Source: Adhaeribacter_A terreus | Lineage (GTDB): Bacteria > Bacteroidota > Bacteroidia > Cytophagales > Hymenobacteraceae | NCBI RefSeq assembly: GCF_042657365.1 | Contig: NZ_JBHSKT010000004.1 | Coordinates: 186,001 to 250,000 of the forward strand | Direction: 5' to 3' | DNA length: 64,000 nt | Shown here: one piece after another, positions 27,112 through 35,184 of the stretch | Numbering within the stretch: the stretch's first letter is position 1 | Layout: each line of letters begins with the position of its first letter | The notes under the pieces: generated by a model | Told to the model about the DNA's origin: nothing | What the model saw: only the letters and a program-made list of their open reading frames with translations | Database searches by the model: none | Translations under genes and position numbers: made by a program

Positions 27112-29595
27112 CTACTCCGAATAAAAAACCCGCTTCACCCTTGGGCTTACATTTGTCAATAACTCATACGGAATGGTTTTGATCTTTTCTGCCAGTTTAG
27201 TGATCGGTAATTCCTGCCCGAACACAACTACTTCATCGCCTTCGGAAACCTGCAGACCGGTAACGTTTACCATGCACATATCCATGCATATATTCCCGAT
27301 TATAGGTGCAGCCTGTCCGTTTATCAGCACTTCGCCGGCACCGTTGCCAAATCTTCGGTCGAAGCCGTCGGCGTAACCAATGGCCAGGGTAGCAATTTCA
27401 AGATCGGTTTCTGCCAGGCCGCGGCGACTATAACCAACCGTATCGCCCTGCTGAATGTGTTTGATCTGGGAAATGGTGGTTTTGAGCGTTCCTACATTTT
27501 GCAAAGCATCTTGCTCGGTGCCGGTAGCTTCCACGCCATAAAGCCCGATACCAAGCCGGACCATATCCAGTTGATGCTCCGGGAAGCGTACAATGCCCGC
27601 CGAATTAAGAATGTGCTTGATAACGGAATAACCGATCTTCGCCTCGATCTCTGAAGCCATGTTCCGGAAACCGGAAATTTGCTGCTTCGAAAAATCGTTA
27701 TGCAGGGCTTCGTCGGCACCGGCTAAATGGCTGAACATGCTGGCTACTTTTACCCGCGGCTCGGTTTGCAGCAAACTGAATAATTCCTCAAAATCCGCCT
27801 GGGTAAAACCTAAGCGGTGCATACCGGTATCGAGCTTTAAATGAATATGATAAGCGGGTGCAGCATCGGCATGGATATAGGTTAAAAAACTACGTAGCTG
27901 GCTCAAGGAATAAATTTCCGGCTCTAAATGGTAACGCAAAAGCTGCGCAAAACTATCCGGCGAAGGATTCATGACCATAATAGGCAAACTGATGCCACTT
28001 TCGCGCAAAGAAACGCCTTCATCGGTATAGGCAACGGCTAAATAATCTACCCTATGAAACTGCAGGATATTGGCAATTTCGTAGCTGCCGCTACCGTAAG
28101 CAAACGCTTTTACCATTACCATAATTTTGGTTTCGGGCTGCAGTTTGCTGCGGTAGAAATTCAGGTTATGTACCAGCGCATTCAGGTTCACTTCCAGCAC
28201 CGTGCCGTGCACTTTTTTACCGAAAACCGCTACGATCTTTTCAAATTCAAAAATCCGCGCGCCTTTCAGCAAAATGGTTTCGTCGTGAAAACTATCAGGT
28301 TGAAAATGCTGCAGAAAATCGGTAGTGCTTTCGTAAAATTCAGCTTTCATACCAAACTTCAGCCGGTGCCGGCCAATTACTTTTCCAATCCCAATTAACC
28401 GGTCTACGCTACGGTTTTTTAAAGCTGCAGCCACTTCCGCATAAAGCGTTTCTTCGTTTAACCCAGATTCTAAAAGATCGGAAAGAATTACCGTTTTTTG
28501 CTGATTCCGCTTCTGGTGCACAAGCAGATCCAAAGCCGTAGAAAGGCCGGCCAGATCGTTATTGTAAGTATCGTCTATCAGGTAGCAGTTATTTATAGCT
28601 TCCTTCATTTCGAGGCGCATGGCTACCGGGAGCAGTTTATCGAAGCGCTGCTGCATAATTTCGGGCTCCATTTCACGCCAGACTAAAACCGCCAGACAAT
28701 GCAGCATGTTCTGCACCGAAGCCGGATCTATAAACGGAATGGAAATCTGCGCTTCTTTTCCGGCATACTTATAAACAACATTGGTTTTAGCGCCGGAAAC
28801 TTGTTGCGAAAGGATCTGCAGATCGGCATCTTCCTGATGGCCCCAGGTAAAGCTTTTAATTTCCTGCCGTTTTACGGCGGCATCCAAAAGCGCGTCATCA
28901 GAAGAATAGAAAAGCAGTTTTACACCCTTAAACAATAGCAATTTCTCTTCGATCTTATGAACCGAATTCTGAAAACCTTCGTCGTGCGCCGTGCCGATAT
29001 TCGTAAAAATCCCCAAGGTCGGACGGATGATCGCGGCGAGCTTTTCCATCTCTTCAGGTTTAGAAATACCGGCTTCAAAAATACCGAACGTATGATTTGC
29101 GTTGATCTGCCAAACCGAAAGCGGCACCCCGATCTGCGAATTATAACTGCGCGGACTTTTCACCACTTTTTCATCGGGACTGAGCAGTTGCGCGAGCCAT
29201 TCTTTCACAATGGTTTTGCCGTTGCTGCCCGTTATGGCCATTACCGGCAACAGAAATTCGCCCCGATGATAAGCCGCAATTGCCTGCAAAGCGGCTAAAC
29301 TGCTTTCAACCTGTAAAAAGTTTGCTCCCGGGAAACTGTATTTAAAACCTTCTTCAGATTTTACACCGGGAATCTCGTCAACCTGTTCTACCACAAATTG
29401 CCGTACGCCGCGCGCATATAAAGCATTTACGTAATCGTGGCCATCGTTAAAAGCACCTTTTATGGCGAAAAATAACGTACTGGTTGGCTGGGCAAGTTTG
29501 CGGCTATCAGTGAGTAAATGCCGCACCGGCAGATCCTGCACAAATTGCAAAACCGAACCATGCGTAATAGAAGCGAGCTGCGAAAAAGTAAGCAT
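27112..29595 (-). CDS. Bifunctional MurF / alanine racemase
   Basis: 827 aa from the ATG at 29595. The N-terminal half is a Mur ligase: P-loop GSNGKT, then IFEAGISKPEEM and DDTYNNDLAGLSTAL, as in MurF, which adds D-Ala-D-Ala to UDP-MurNAc-tripeptide. The C-terminal half is alanine racemase: KIMVMVKAFAYGSG with the PLP lysine, LKLDTGMHRLGF, and the catalytic tyrosine in VGYSRRG. Fusion of the supplier of D-alanine with the ligase that uses the dipeptide is known in Bacteroidota. Cytosolic. The frame opens 27 nt earlier but the family start fits MLTFSQLA. Confidence 0.93.
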   Translation of the reverse strand: MLTFSQLASITHGSVLQFVQDLPVRHLLTDSRKLAQPTSTLFFAIKGAFNDGHDYVNALYARGVRQFVVEQVDEIPGVKSEEGFKYSFPGANFLQVESSLAALQAIAAYHRGEFLLPVMAITGSNGKTIVKEWLAQLLSPDEKVVKSPRSYNSQIGVPLSVWQINANHTFGIFEAGISKPEEMEKLAAIIRPTLGIFTNIGTAHDEGFQNSVHKIEEKLLLFKGVKLLFYSSDDALLDAAVKRQEIKSFTWGHQEDADLQILSQQVSGAKTNVVYKYAGKEAQISIPFIDPASVQNMLHCLAVLVWREMEPEIMQQRFDKLLPVAMRLEMKEAINNCYLIDDTYNNDLAGLSTALDLLVHQKRNQQKTVILSDLLESGLNEETLYAEVAAALKNRSVDRLIGIGKVIGRHRLKFGMKAEFYESTTDFLQHFQPDSFHDETILLKGARIFEFEKIVAVFGKKVHGTVLEVNLNALVHNLNFYRSKLQPETKIMVMVKAFAYGSGSYEIANILQFHRVDYLAVAYTDEGVSLRESGISLPIMVMNPSPDSFAQLLRYHLEPEIYSLSQLRSFLTYIHADAAPAYHIHLKLDTGMHRLGFTQADFEELFSLLQTEPRVKVASMFSHLAGADEALHNDFSKQQISGFRNMASEIEAKIGYSVIKHILNSAGIVRFPEHQLDMVRLGIGLYGVEATGTEQDALQNVGTLKTTISQIKHIQQGDTVGYSRRGLAETDLEIATLAIGYADGFDRRFGNGAGEVLINGQAAPIIGNICMDMCMVNVTGLQVSEGDEVVVFGQELPITKLAEKIKTIPYELLTNVSPRVKRVFYSE

Positions 29596-29678
29596 ACAAT
29601 TCAAGAAAAACAGATTGCACAAAGATACAAAACGCAGACCGGCCGAAATATTTTATTAAAGCAATTTCAGAACGCAAA

Positions 29679-29711
29679 AAAATAGCCCCGATGCAATTTC
29701 AGGGCTATTTC
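29679..29711 (-). terminator. Terminator hairpin of the cupredoxin gene
   Basis: AAATAGCCC and GGGCTATTT around a 13-nt loop, 19 bp beyond the cupredoxin stop; A/T runs on both sides allow action in either direction. Confidence 0.75.
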
Positions 29712-29729
29712 ATTAGTTAAATTTCGGTT

Positions 29730-30353
29730 CTATTTCTGAATAACAAGCCGGCGGGTTTCCACCATTTTATCGCGGTTCCATAAAGTATAGAAATAAACGC
29801 CGCCAGCCATGCCAGAAAGATCGATCTCGGTTGCTTTAACGGCTTTAAATTCTGAGCTGTTAATAGTTTTTACGGTCTTTCCGATAGCGTTTGTAAGGCG
29901 TATTTCATAATCATCGGCATCGGCGAGGTTCAATTCCAGTTTTACTTTATTTTGCGCCGGGTTCGGGTAAAAGTTCAGCATACTTTTATGCATCAGATCT
30001 TCTTTGGTTCCGGTTGGCGCCGCTAAAATAGTAATACTTCCAGACATTGACTGCCCGTGAATAGTGCAGTGATACGGATATGTACCGGCCATATTAAAGG
30101 TGTGAGAAAAGGTAGGGTTGCCGGAAGTAGAAGATGCTTCGGTCCAGGCCTGTGGCGAACTATCGGAGTGAATATTGTGCGTACCAGATTCCCATTGCCA
30201 GGTAACCATTTCGCCGGCATTTATAGTAACCTGCTGCGGCGCGAACGAATTTGAACCACCAGGACCAACGGTAACCGTAGCATTAGCGGCCTGCAGCTCT
30301 GCTTTGCCCATGATCAAAACCGAAAGGCACAAAAAAGTAAAGAGTTTTTTCAT
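29730..30353 (-). CDS. Secreted cupredoxin (plastocyanin-like) with T9SS sorting domain
   Basis: 207 aa. Signal peptide 1-22 (ends LQAAN). The cupredoxin domain (about 24-112) has the type 1 copper set: His59 in GTHNIH, Cys96 and His99 in YHCTIHG, and Met103. The C-terminal part (about 125-207) is a T9SS sorting domain with LNFYPNPAQNKVKLEL and GGVYFYTLW. So it is probably a surface-attached blue copper protein that moves electrons or holds copper. Its neighbours give no clue to a partner. All ligands are intact. Confidence 0.88.
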   Translation of the reverse strand: MKKLFTFLCLSVLIMGKAELQAANATVTVGPGGSNSFAPQQVTINAGEMVTWQWESGTHNIHSDSSPQAWTEASSTSGNPTFSHTFNMAGTYPYHCTIHGQSMSGSITILAAPTGTKEDLMHKSMLNFYPNPAQNKVKLELNLADADDYEIRLTNAIGKTVKTINSSEFKAVKATEIDLSGMAGGVYFYTLWNRDKMVETRRLVIQK

Positions 30354-30555
30354 AGAATTTAAGCAATTAATGGTTGAAGTTTTTTTTGTATTATCCTACG
30401 AAAGGTAAACAATTGGGAATTACAATTTCCTCTGCGGACAGGCAGTTTATAAGCGAACGGGAATTATTTACGGTTGAAACGGAAAGCGCAGCACCTGAAC
30501 CGGAAAATTGTAAAATGGTATGTGAAAAAAAGAAACTATTCGGGCGCAAGAACTA

Positions 30556-30587
30556 TTAGTTAAGCAGCGTAGTATGTGGTACTTTTG
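30556..30587 (+). promoter_or_regulatory. Bacteroidota-type promoter of the RarD-like gene
   Basis: TACTTTTG at 30580-30587 fits TAnnTTTG; a weak TTAG lies at the expected -33 distance (30556). Predicted leader about 20 nt. The box overlaps a minus-oriented 29-bp element. Confidence 0.6.
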
Positions 30588-30609
30588 CAGGCCTTTTTCC
30601 TACCGTTTC
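30581..30609 (-). repeat. 29-bp A-tract element overlapping a promoter box
   Basis: In minus orientation: GAAACGGTAGGA core and a terminal AAAAGT, which on the plus strand is the ACTTTT of the -7 box. It ends 8 bp before the TTG start. Confidence 0.75.
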
Positions 30610-30616
30610 TATAACA

Positions 30617-31519
30617 TTGAAAACAAACAAATATTACGCGGCAGCCATTGCGGCTTTCGTGATCTGGGGCTTTATTCCGTTCCCGCTTCGCGCCCTCACC
30701 CAATATCCCAGCGGACAAATTCTTTATTTCAGAATCCTGATCTCGGTTTTCATTTTATTGTTGCTGATATTTACCGTAAAACGAAAAGAAGCCCAAACTA
30801 CCTGGCGCTTTTATAAAAACAGCTCCGGCCCTGAAAAACGCAAAATGCTGTTGCTCACGCTGGCCGGCGGCGCATTGCTTACGCTCAACTGGCTGCTGTT
30901 CATTTACGTGATCAACCACATTTCCATTCAAACGGCGTCGTTTTCGTATTTGCTGTGCCCTATTCTTACGGCAGTGCTGGGTTTTCTAATTCTGAAAGAA
31001 CCGCTTCGCAAAAACCAGTGGGCGGCAATTGGACTAAGTTTGCTGAGTTGCGGTTTAATTGGCGTGGCTTCGTTTACTAACCTGGTTTTCAGTTTGCTCA
31101 TTGCGGCGAGTTATGCCTTTTACCTCATCTCGCAGCGCGTACTCAAAGACCACGATAAAATTGTATTACTCACGCTGCAGCTCATCCTGGGCTTTATCAT
31201 CATCGCGCCGTTTTACAATTACCTCCGCGAAAACGCTGCTGCAATTCCGGAACTACAATTTTTCGGACCGGTACTTATTTTAAGCGTAGTATTTACCGTT
31301 TTGCCGCTTTTCCTGAATTTATTTGCCTTGCAGGAACTAAGATCCGGCACCATCGGCATTCTGATGTACCTCAACCCGATCATCAACTTTATGCTGGCCT
31401 TCCTTTATTTTGGAGAAGAAACTACCGTACAGCAAGGCCTGGCTTACGCGCTGATTTTCCTCTCTATTATATTATACAATCTGAAGCCCCGGCATAAAAA
31501 AACGGCCAGCTTTTCCTGA
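30617..31519 (+). CDS. EamA family transporter, RarD-like
   Basis: 300 aa with about ten hydrophobic helices in two repeated halves, the EamA/DMT layout. The motif NWLLFIYVIN and the following helix match RarD rather than other DMT members, as does GTIGILMYLNPIINF near the end. RarD was named for chloramphenicol sensitivity; the real substrate of this branch is not established. Inner membrane. The start is a TTG at 30617 directly downstream of a recognisable promoter and 29-bp element; no better ATG precedes it. Confidence 0.82.
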   Translation: MKTNKYYAAAIAAFVIWGFIPFPLRALTQYPSGQILYFRILISVFILLLLIFTVKRKEAQTTWRFYKNSSGPEKRKMLLLTLAGGALLTLNWLLFIYVINHISIQTASFSYLLCPILTAVLGFLILKEPLRKNQWAAIGLSLLSCGLIGVASFTNLVFSLLIAASYAFYLISQRVLKDHDKIVLLTLQLILGFIIIAPFYNYLRENAAAIPELQFFGPVLILSVVFTVLPLFLNLFALQELRSGTIGILMYLNPIINFMLAFLYFGEETTVQQGLAYALIFLSIILYNLKPRHKKTASFS

Positions 31520-31542
31520 TATCTTTGGAAAAAGTGGCCGCC

Positions 31543-31614
31543 CAAATGGTAGGGTTAAAGGTAGAAAAAGTGCTGGTGTAATAGAAAAACGCTATGCTTT
31601 CAGCGTGAAAAACT
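31543..31614 (+). repeat. Two 29-bp A-tract elements
   Basis: 31543-31571 (degenerate start AAATGGTAGGG) and 31586-31614 (CGCTATGC, ending AAAAACT). They lie just past the RarD-like gene, inside the 418-bp gap 31520-31937, which otherwise holds only the small open frame at 31627-31809. Confidence 0.82.
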
Positions 31615-31626
31615 GGTTGTGTTCTG

Positions 31627-31809
31627 TCAAGCTGCATGGCGAATATTTTTTATCCAGTAACCGATCGTTTTTACAGATTTTACCGGGAGTTTGGTGGTAG
31701 CCTGCATTGCTGCCTGTTCGTTATTTTCAGTTGCATGTGCAGCGTTTTCGTGCATTAAAGTGGCCATTGCCACGGTACGCCAGCTTCGGAAGGTTAAGGA
31801 AAATGCCAT
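31627..31809 (-). CDS. Possible small protein, unknown
   Basis: 60 aa, ATG at 31809. Codon choice (GCA, ACC, GTA, AAA) resembles real genes here and the frame is clean, but I know no family. The N-terminal half is mildly hydrophobic (FSLTFRSWRTVAMATLMH) and the C-terminus is basic. No RBS or promoter is visible. It could be a chance frame. Confidence 0.3.
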   Translation of the reverse strand: MAFSLTFRSWRTVAMATLMHENAAHATENNEQAAMQATTKLPVKSVKTIGYWIKNIRHAA

Positions 31810-31917
31810 TTTGTTTCAGGTTCGTTAGGTGAATTTCTTTTTTCAGACTTAACGCCCCGACACTCTAAAAGTTGGCTAAAATAGCTCCTGTGGCGGTTTT
31901 CCGAATTTCTTCCTGCT

Positions 31918-31946
31918 AAAATGCTATGCTTTTCCGCTTAAAAACC
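31918..31946 (+). repeat. 29-bp A-tract element overlapping the end of the DUF5686 gene
   Basis: AAAATGCTATGC type. Its right part covers the TAA and last codons of the minus-strand gene (stop 31938-31940), giving part of the terminal phenylalanine codon set. Confidence 0.75.
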
Positions 31947-34547
31947 AAAGCCGACCCTGAAACCGGTGCGCACTTTTTGGCCTTCCTGAAAACCGGTATA
32001 GAAATCGGCGCGCAGAATTTTAAAGATGTGCTCCAGGCCAACACCCAGCTCTACATAGTTTTTCGATTCGCGCGTATGCAGGTAATTTACATTTACCACT
32101 TCCTGCAATTTTCCTTTTCTTATAAAAGGCAGCTTATTCAGAATAAACCCGTTGAAATGATGGCTGAAATGTCCTTCGAAATACGTGTGTTTGGTGCTGT
32201 ATAAATAATAGTCTAACAGTTGAAAGCCGCCAAAACCGCCGGCGTAAATGGTGCGATTACCCGAGAAATGCCGGTAATCCATCAGCCACATTTTTCGCGA
32301 ATTCAGAAACGTACCGCCGGTAAACCAATACTGCGAACTGCCCAGCAAACCCAGATCCACGTTATCGCTCACCAAAGCCGCCACCCGGTCAAAATCTACA
32401 TCGGAGCCAAAAATATTTTTGAAGCCTTTGGTATAAGCCACCGCAAAAGTCGGGTATTTGGAAGCCAGGTTTATTTTATGATCCGGACGGCTGATGTATT
32501 GCTGCCCCGGCCGCCACGTTAATTGCATACTAGCCGTAAAAGCCTGATTTCTTCCAAAAGCTGCATCGGGCAATTCTGCCACAACGGGCAAATTCGGCGT
32601 AAAATTGCGGCTCTCGCGATCGCTGAACGTATAATCGATGGTATTAAATAGTTCGTGCCGGTCGGCAAATTCGGCGACTGCCGTTATATTCAACCCGTTT
32701 ACGATCTCCGACTTTTCTTCCAGTTTTACATAGCGTTTTTCGTAGAGCTTCAAATAATTGCGTTCGGCCAGTAATGTATAAACCGAATTCCAGAACGTAG
32801 TGATCGGGTTATTGCTGTTGAACTGGCTCACAAACCTGCCGCCTTCCGCCGTAAACGTGCCGTTTTTGAGCGGTTTATAATACCAGGTCGTTTTCAGGCT
32901 GGCATAAAATCTTTCGCTGCTGAAACCATAACGAAACATGGGCGCCACTTCAAAATAACGGCGGTCTTCGTAACTTTTGCGGTACATAAAGCCCGGATTC
33001 AGCACCAGGCCTTCCACGGTATTAAACTGCAGAAACGAGTTATATTCCAGCGGCGCAATCAGCGGATCGGTACTGAAAGATTGCCTGGAAAAAGAATGGT
33101 AATACCGGTAACCGCCGAAAAACAAACTAGAAAAGCTGAATTTATTCCGCACCGCATCTACCGAATCTTTATAAGGCTTCGATTCTACAATCGCTACTAA
33201 ACTATCTTTGGTTTTGTAGTCCGAAATTTCTTCCTGCGTAAGCGGAATCGGCCGAATTTCTTCCCAGTAAACACTGTCTTTTTTATTGGCTTCTTCGGCT
33301 ACCGAAAGTATCTCGTTATTAAAATGCTTCTTATCGAAAAGCTGTTCCGGTTCGGTTCTTTGCTTCGTTTTGCGCGCTACTTTTTTGCTGGTTTTCCCTA
33401 CCGTTTTCGGTTCTTCCGCAGCAGTTTTTCCCTCCGAAATCCTAGCGTTTTCTGAATTATTTAACGCATTGGCCGCCAGCACATAACCGGCCGGTTGCGC
33501 CTGGTATTGTGAATAGATCACGTTTACGTAACCGTTGCCTTTAAAACCCAGACCCGAAAATTGCAGCGTCAGTTTTTTCGAGATCGGCAGCCACACCCCC
33601 GAATTTCCGATGGGTGCAAAAACCTGCTTCATGTGCGCCGAATCTAAAAACTCGAGCTGGGTATTTTTACTGAGCCCAAGGTCCACACTATGCAAACGCC
33701 ATTCGTCGTCCACCAGATAAATGTAGCCTTTAAAAGCAGGATCGTTTTTGCGCAGCGGCGTTACTTTTATTTTATGTATGAAGCGCCCTTTTTCTTCGGA
33801 AGTACCAATAAGCTGATACTTATAAAACAGGAACGCATTGGCAGCTATGGGCGAAACAAAACCGCGCGGCGTAAGCCCTTCTACTTTTATCAGGTTCTGG
33901 TAAAAATCGAACTCAAAATCGGTTGCCTGGTTGAAACTAATAGTTTTGTTGCTACCGCTCATTTTAGAAGAAAGCAGTTTTTCGCGGTATTTATCCGGCT
34001 GCTTAAAACTCAACTCCGAAACCGATTCCGAGAGATAAATAATACCCGGTTTTACATCGGTAACTTTCACCAGGCCCAGCACTTTTTTCGGCACTTCGGT
34101 CAGGCGCTGCAGATTTTTTATATACACCCGGCATTTATAAGCTTCGGTTTCTTTCAGGTGATATTTACGTTTACCCATTGCCGCTTTGATCATGGCATAA
34201 GCCGGATCTTTGGCGCCAGCTTTTATCACCACTTCCTGCAGGTTCAAAGCTTCGGGTTGCAAACTTACATTGCGCTCCATCATACTTTCCCCGATCACGA
34301 TCTGCTGCACTTCGGGCTTATAACCAATAAACTGGAAAACGATCTCGTAAGTACCCGGCGCTAATTTGAATTGATAGAAACCCTGTTCGTTGGCCGTAGT
34401 GCCGTTGGAAGTGTTGCGCACGTAAATATTGGCAAACGGGAGCGGTTCGCCCTTTTCATTGGTAATGCGCCCCTGCAATACGCCCGCTATTGCTGAAAAC
34501 TGGAGCAGCAAAAACCACATCAGAAAGACCAATTTTATACGCTTCAT
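31938..34547 (-). CDS. DUF5686 outer-membrane protein with carboxypeptidase-regulatory-like domain
   Basis: 869 aa. Signal peptide 1-21. Residues about 22-105 form a CarboxypepD_reg-like domain (GRITNEKGEPLPFANIYVR, then FQFIGYKP). The middle is the DUF5686 region, with the family hallmark NNEILSVAEEANKKDSVYW and EIRPIPLTQEE, and the last 350 residues look like a beta-barrel ending in F. Likely an outer-membrane receptor-like protein of unknown substrate. A lysine-rich linker at about residues 366-395 is encoded by two consecutive 29-bp dispersed elements read in frame, an unusual insertion. The C-terminus touches a third copy. Confidence 0.85.
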   Translation of the reverse strand: MKRIKLVFLMWFLLLQFSAIAGVLQGRITNEKGEPLPFANIYVRNTSNGTTANEQGFYQFKLAPGTYEIVFQFIGYKPEVQQIVIGESMMERNVSLQPEALNLQEVVIKAGAKDPAYAMIKAAMGKRKYHLKETEAYKCRVYIKNLQRLTEVPKKVLGLVKVTDVKPGIIYLSESVSELSFKQPDKYREKLLSSKMSGSNKTISFNQATDFEFDFYQNLIKVEGLTPRGFVSPIAANAFLFYKYQLIGTSEEKGRFIHKIKVTPLRKNDPAFKGYIYLVDDEWRLHSVDLGLSKNTQLEFLDSAHMKQVFAPIGNSGVWLPISKKLTLQFSGLGFKGNGYVNVIYSQYQAQPAGYVLAANALNNSENARISEGKTAAEEPKTVGKTSKKVARKTKQRTEPEQLFDKKHFNNEILSVAEEANKKDSVYWEEIRPIPLTQEEISDYKTKDSLVAIVESKPYKDSVDAVRNKFSFSSLFFGGYRYYHSFSRQSFSTDPLIAPLEYNSFLQFNTVEGLVLNPGFMYRKSYEDRRYFEVAPMFRYGFSSERFYASLKTTWYYKPLKNGTFTAEGGRFVSQFNSNNPITTFWNSVYTLLAERNYLKLYEKRYVKLEEKSEIVNGLNITAVAEFADRHELFNTIDYTFSDRESRNFTPNLPVVAELPDAAFGRNQAFTASMQLTWRPGQQYISRPDHKINLASKYPTFAVAYTKGFKNIFGSDVDFDRVAALVSDNVDLGLLGSSQYWFTGGTFLNSRKMWLMDYRHFSGNRTIYAGGFGGFQLLDYYLYSTKHTYFEGHFSHHFNGFILNKLPFIRKGKLQEVVNVNYLHTRESKNYVELGVGLEHIFKILRADFYTGFQEGQKVRTGFRVGFGF
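33379..33451 (-). repeat. Two 29-bp A-tract elements inside the DUF5686 gene
   Basis: 33423-33451 (CGCTAGGA core, ending AAAAACT) and 33379-33407 (CGGTAGGG core, ending AAAAAAGT), same orientation, 15 bp apart, both at exact 29-bp spacing. They encode NARISEGKT and KTVGKTSKKV in a linker. Confidence 0.85.
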
Positions 34548-35184
34548 AAATTTTTTATTCCTGATTGATGATCTCTGTGAACTTAAACAAATTTTATTGA
34601 GTTAGCGCATTGCAAAAACATGAAATATGATTTTAATGAAATACCCAGAAGTAGGTATTGCGGGAAACAATATAACTATTCTTGTATTTATTTTTAAAAA
34701 TCAGGCTAACCTTTTTTAGGAAATGCGTATTAACCCATACAAAATAATTATGTTAACGTTTTTCACCAAGTTACTCACAGAATGTTAGTGACAAATAGTA
34801 ATGTTTTCACAGAATACATAATTTTTCAAACGTAATTAGATTTTTTCAATTTATTTTCAGAGTGAAACATTGGATAGAATTTTTTTAGTAGTAACTTTGC
34901 AAAGAATTAAAAACTAGAACTTTACTTAATTACAGCACAATTTAGGAATGGACTATTTTAAGCAGTGTTCTTTAAAAAATCATTCTACCCTCATACAACC
35001 TAACAGGCATATGTACTGTCTTACTGAATAAGCACTTGTTATTCCCGGGCCCTGTTAATTCTTTTAAAATTTTCTCTCACAGACACCACTATTTAATGCA
35101 GTTAAAGAAAGGCAATATTTTTTGCTGATTCTTAGAAAACGTTTGTAATAAGAGAACCCTAAATAAAAATTTATCCCTTTTTAT
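34548..35184. other. AT-rich intergenic region with a long leader
   Basis: 637 bp without genes and, unusually here, without a 29-bp element. It contains the promoter at 34870-34899 and then about 280 nt of leader before the T9SS gene. No riboswitch fold was recognised. Confidence 0.5.
34870..34899 (+). promoter_or_regulatory. Bacteroidota-type promoter of the fourth T9SS gene
   Basis: TTG at 34870-34872, 19-bp spacer, TAACTTTG at 34892-34899, a good fit to TTG-N19-TAnnTTTG. The predicted start near 34906 leaves a leader of about 280 nt. Confidence 0.65.

Larger units (their letters stand above)
30354..30616. other. Divergent intergenic region
   Basis: 263 bp between the cupredoxin gene (minus) and the permease gene (plus). 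Apart from the promoter and 29-bp element at its right end, nothing is recognised. Confidence 0.5.

Noticed and set aside
34907..35184. Riboswitch in the long leader of the fourth T9SS gene
   Set aside because: No recognisable aptamer core or terminator/anti-terminator pair was found by eye.
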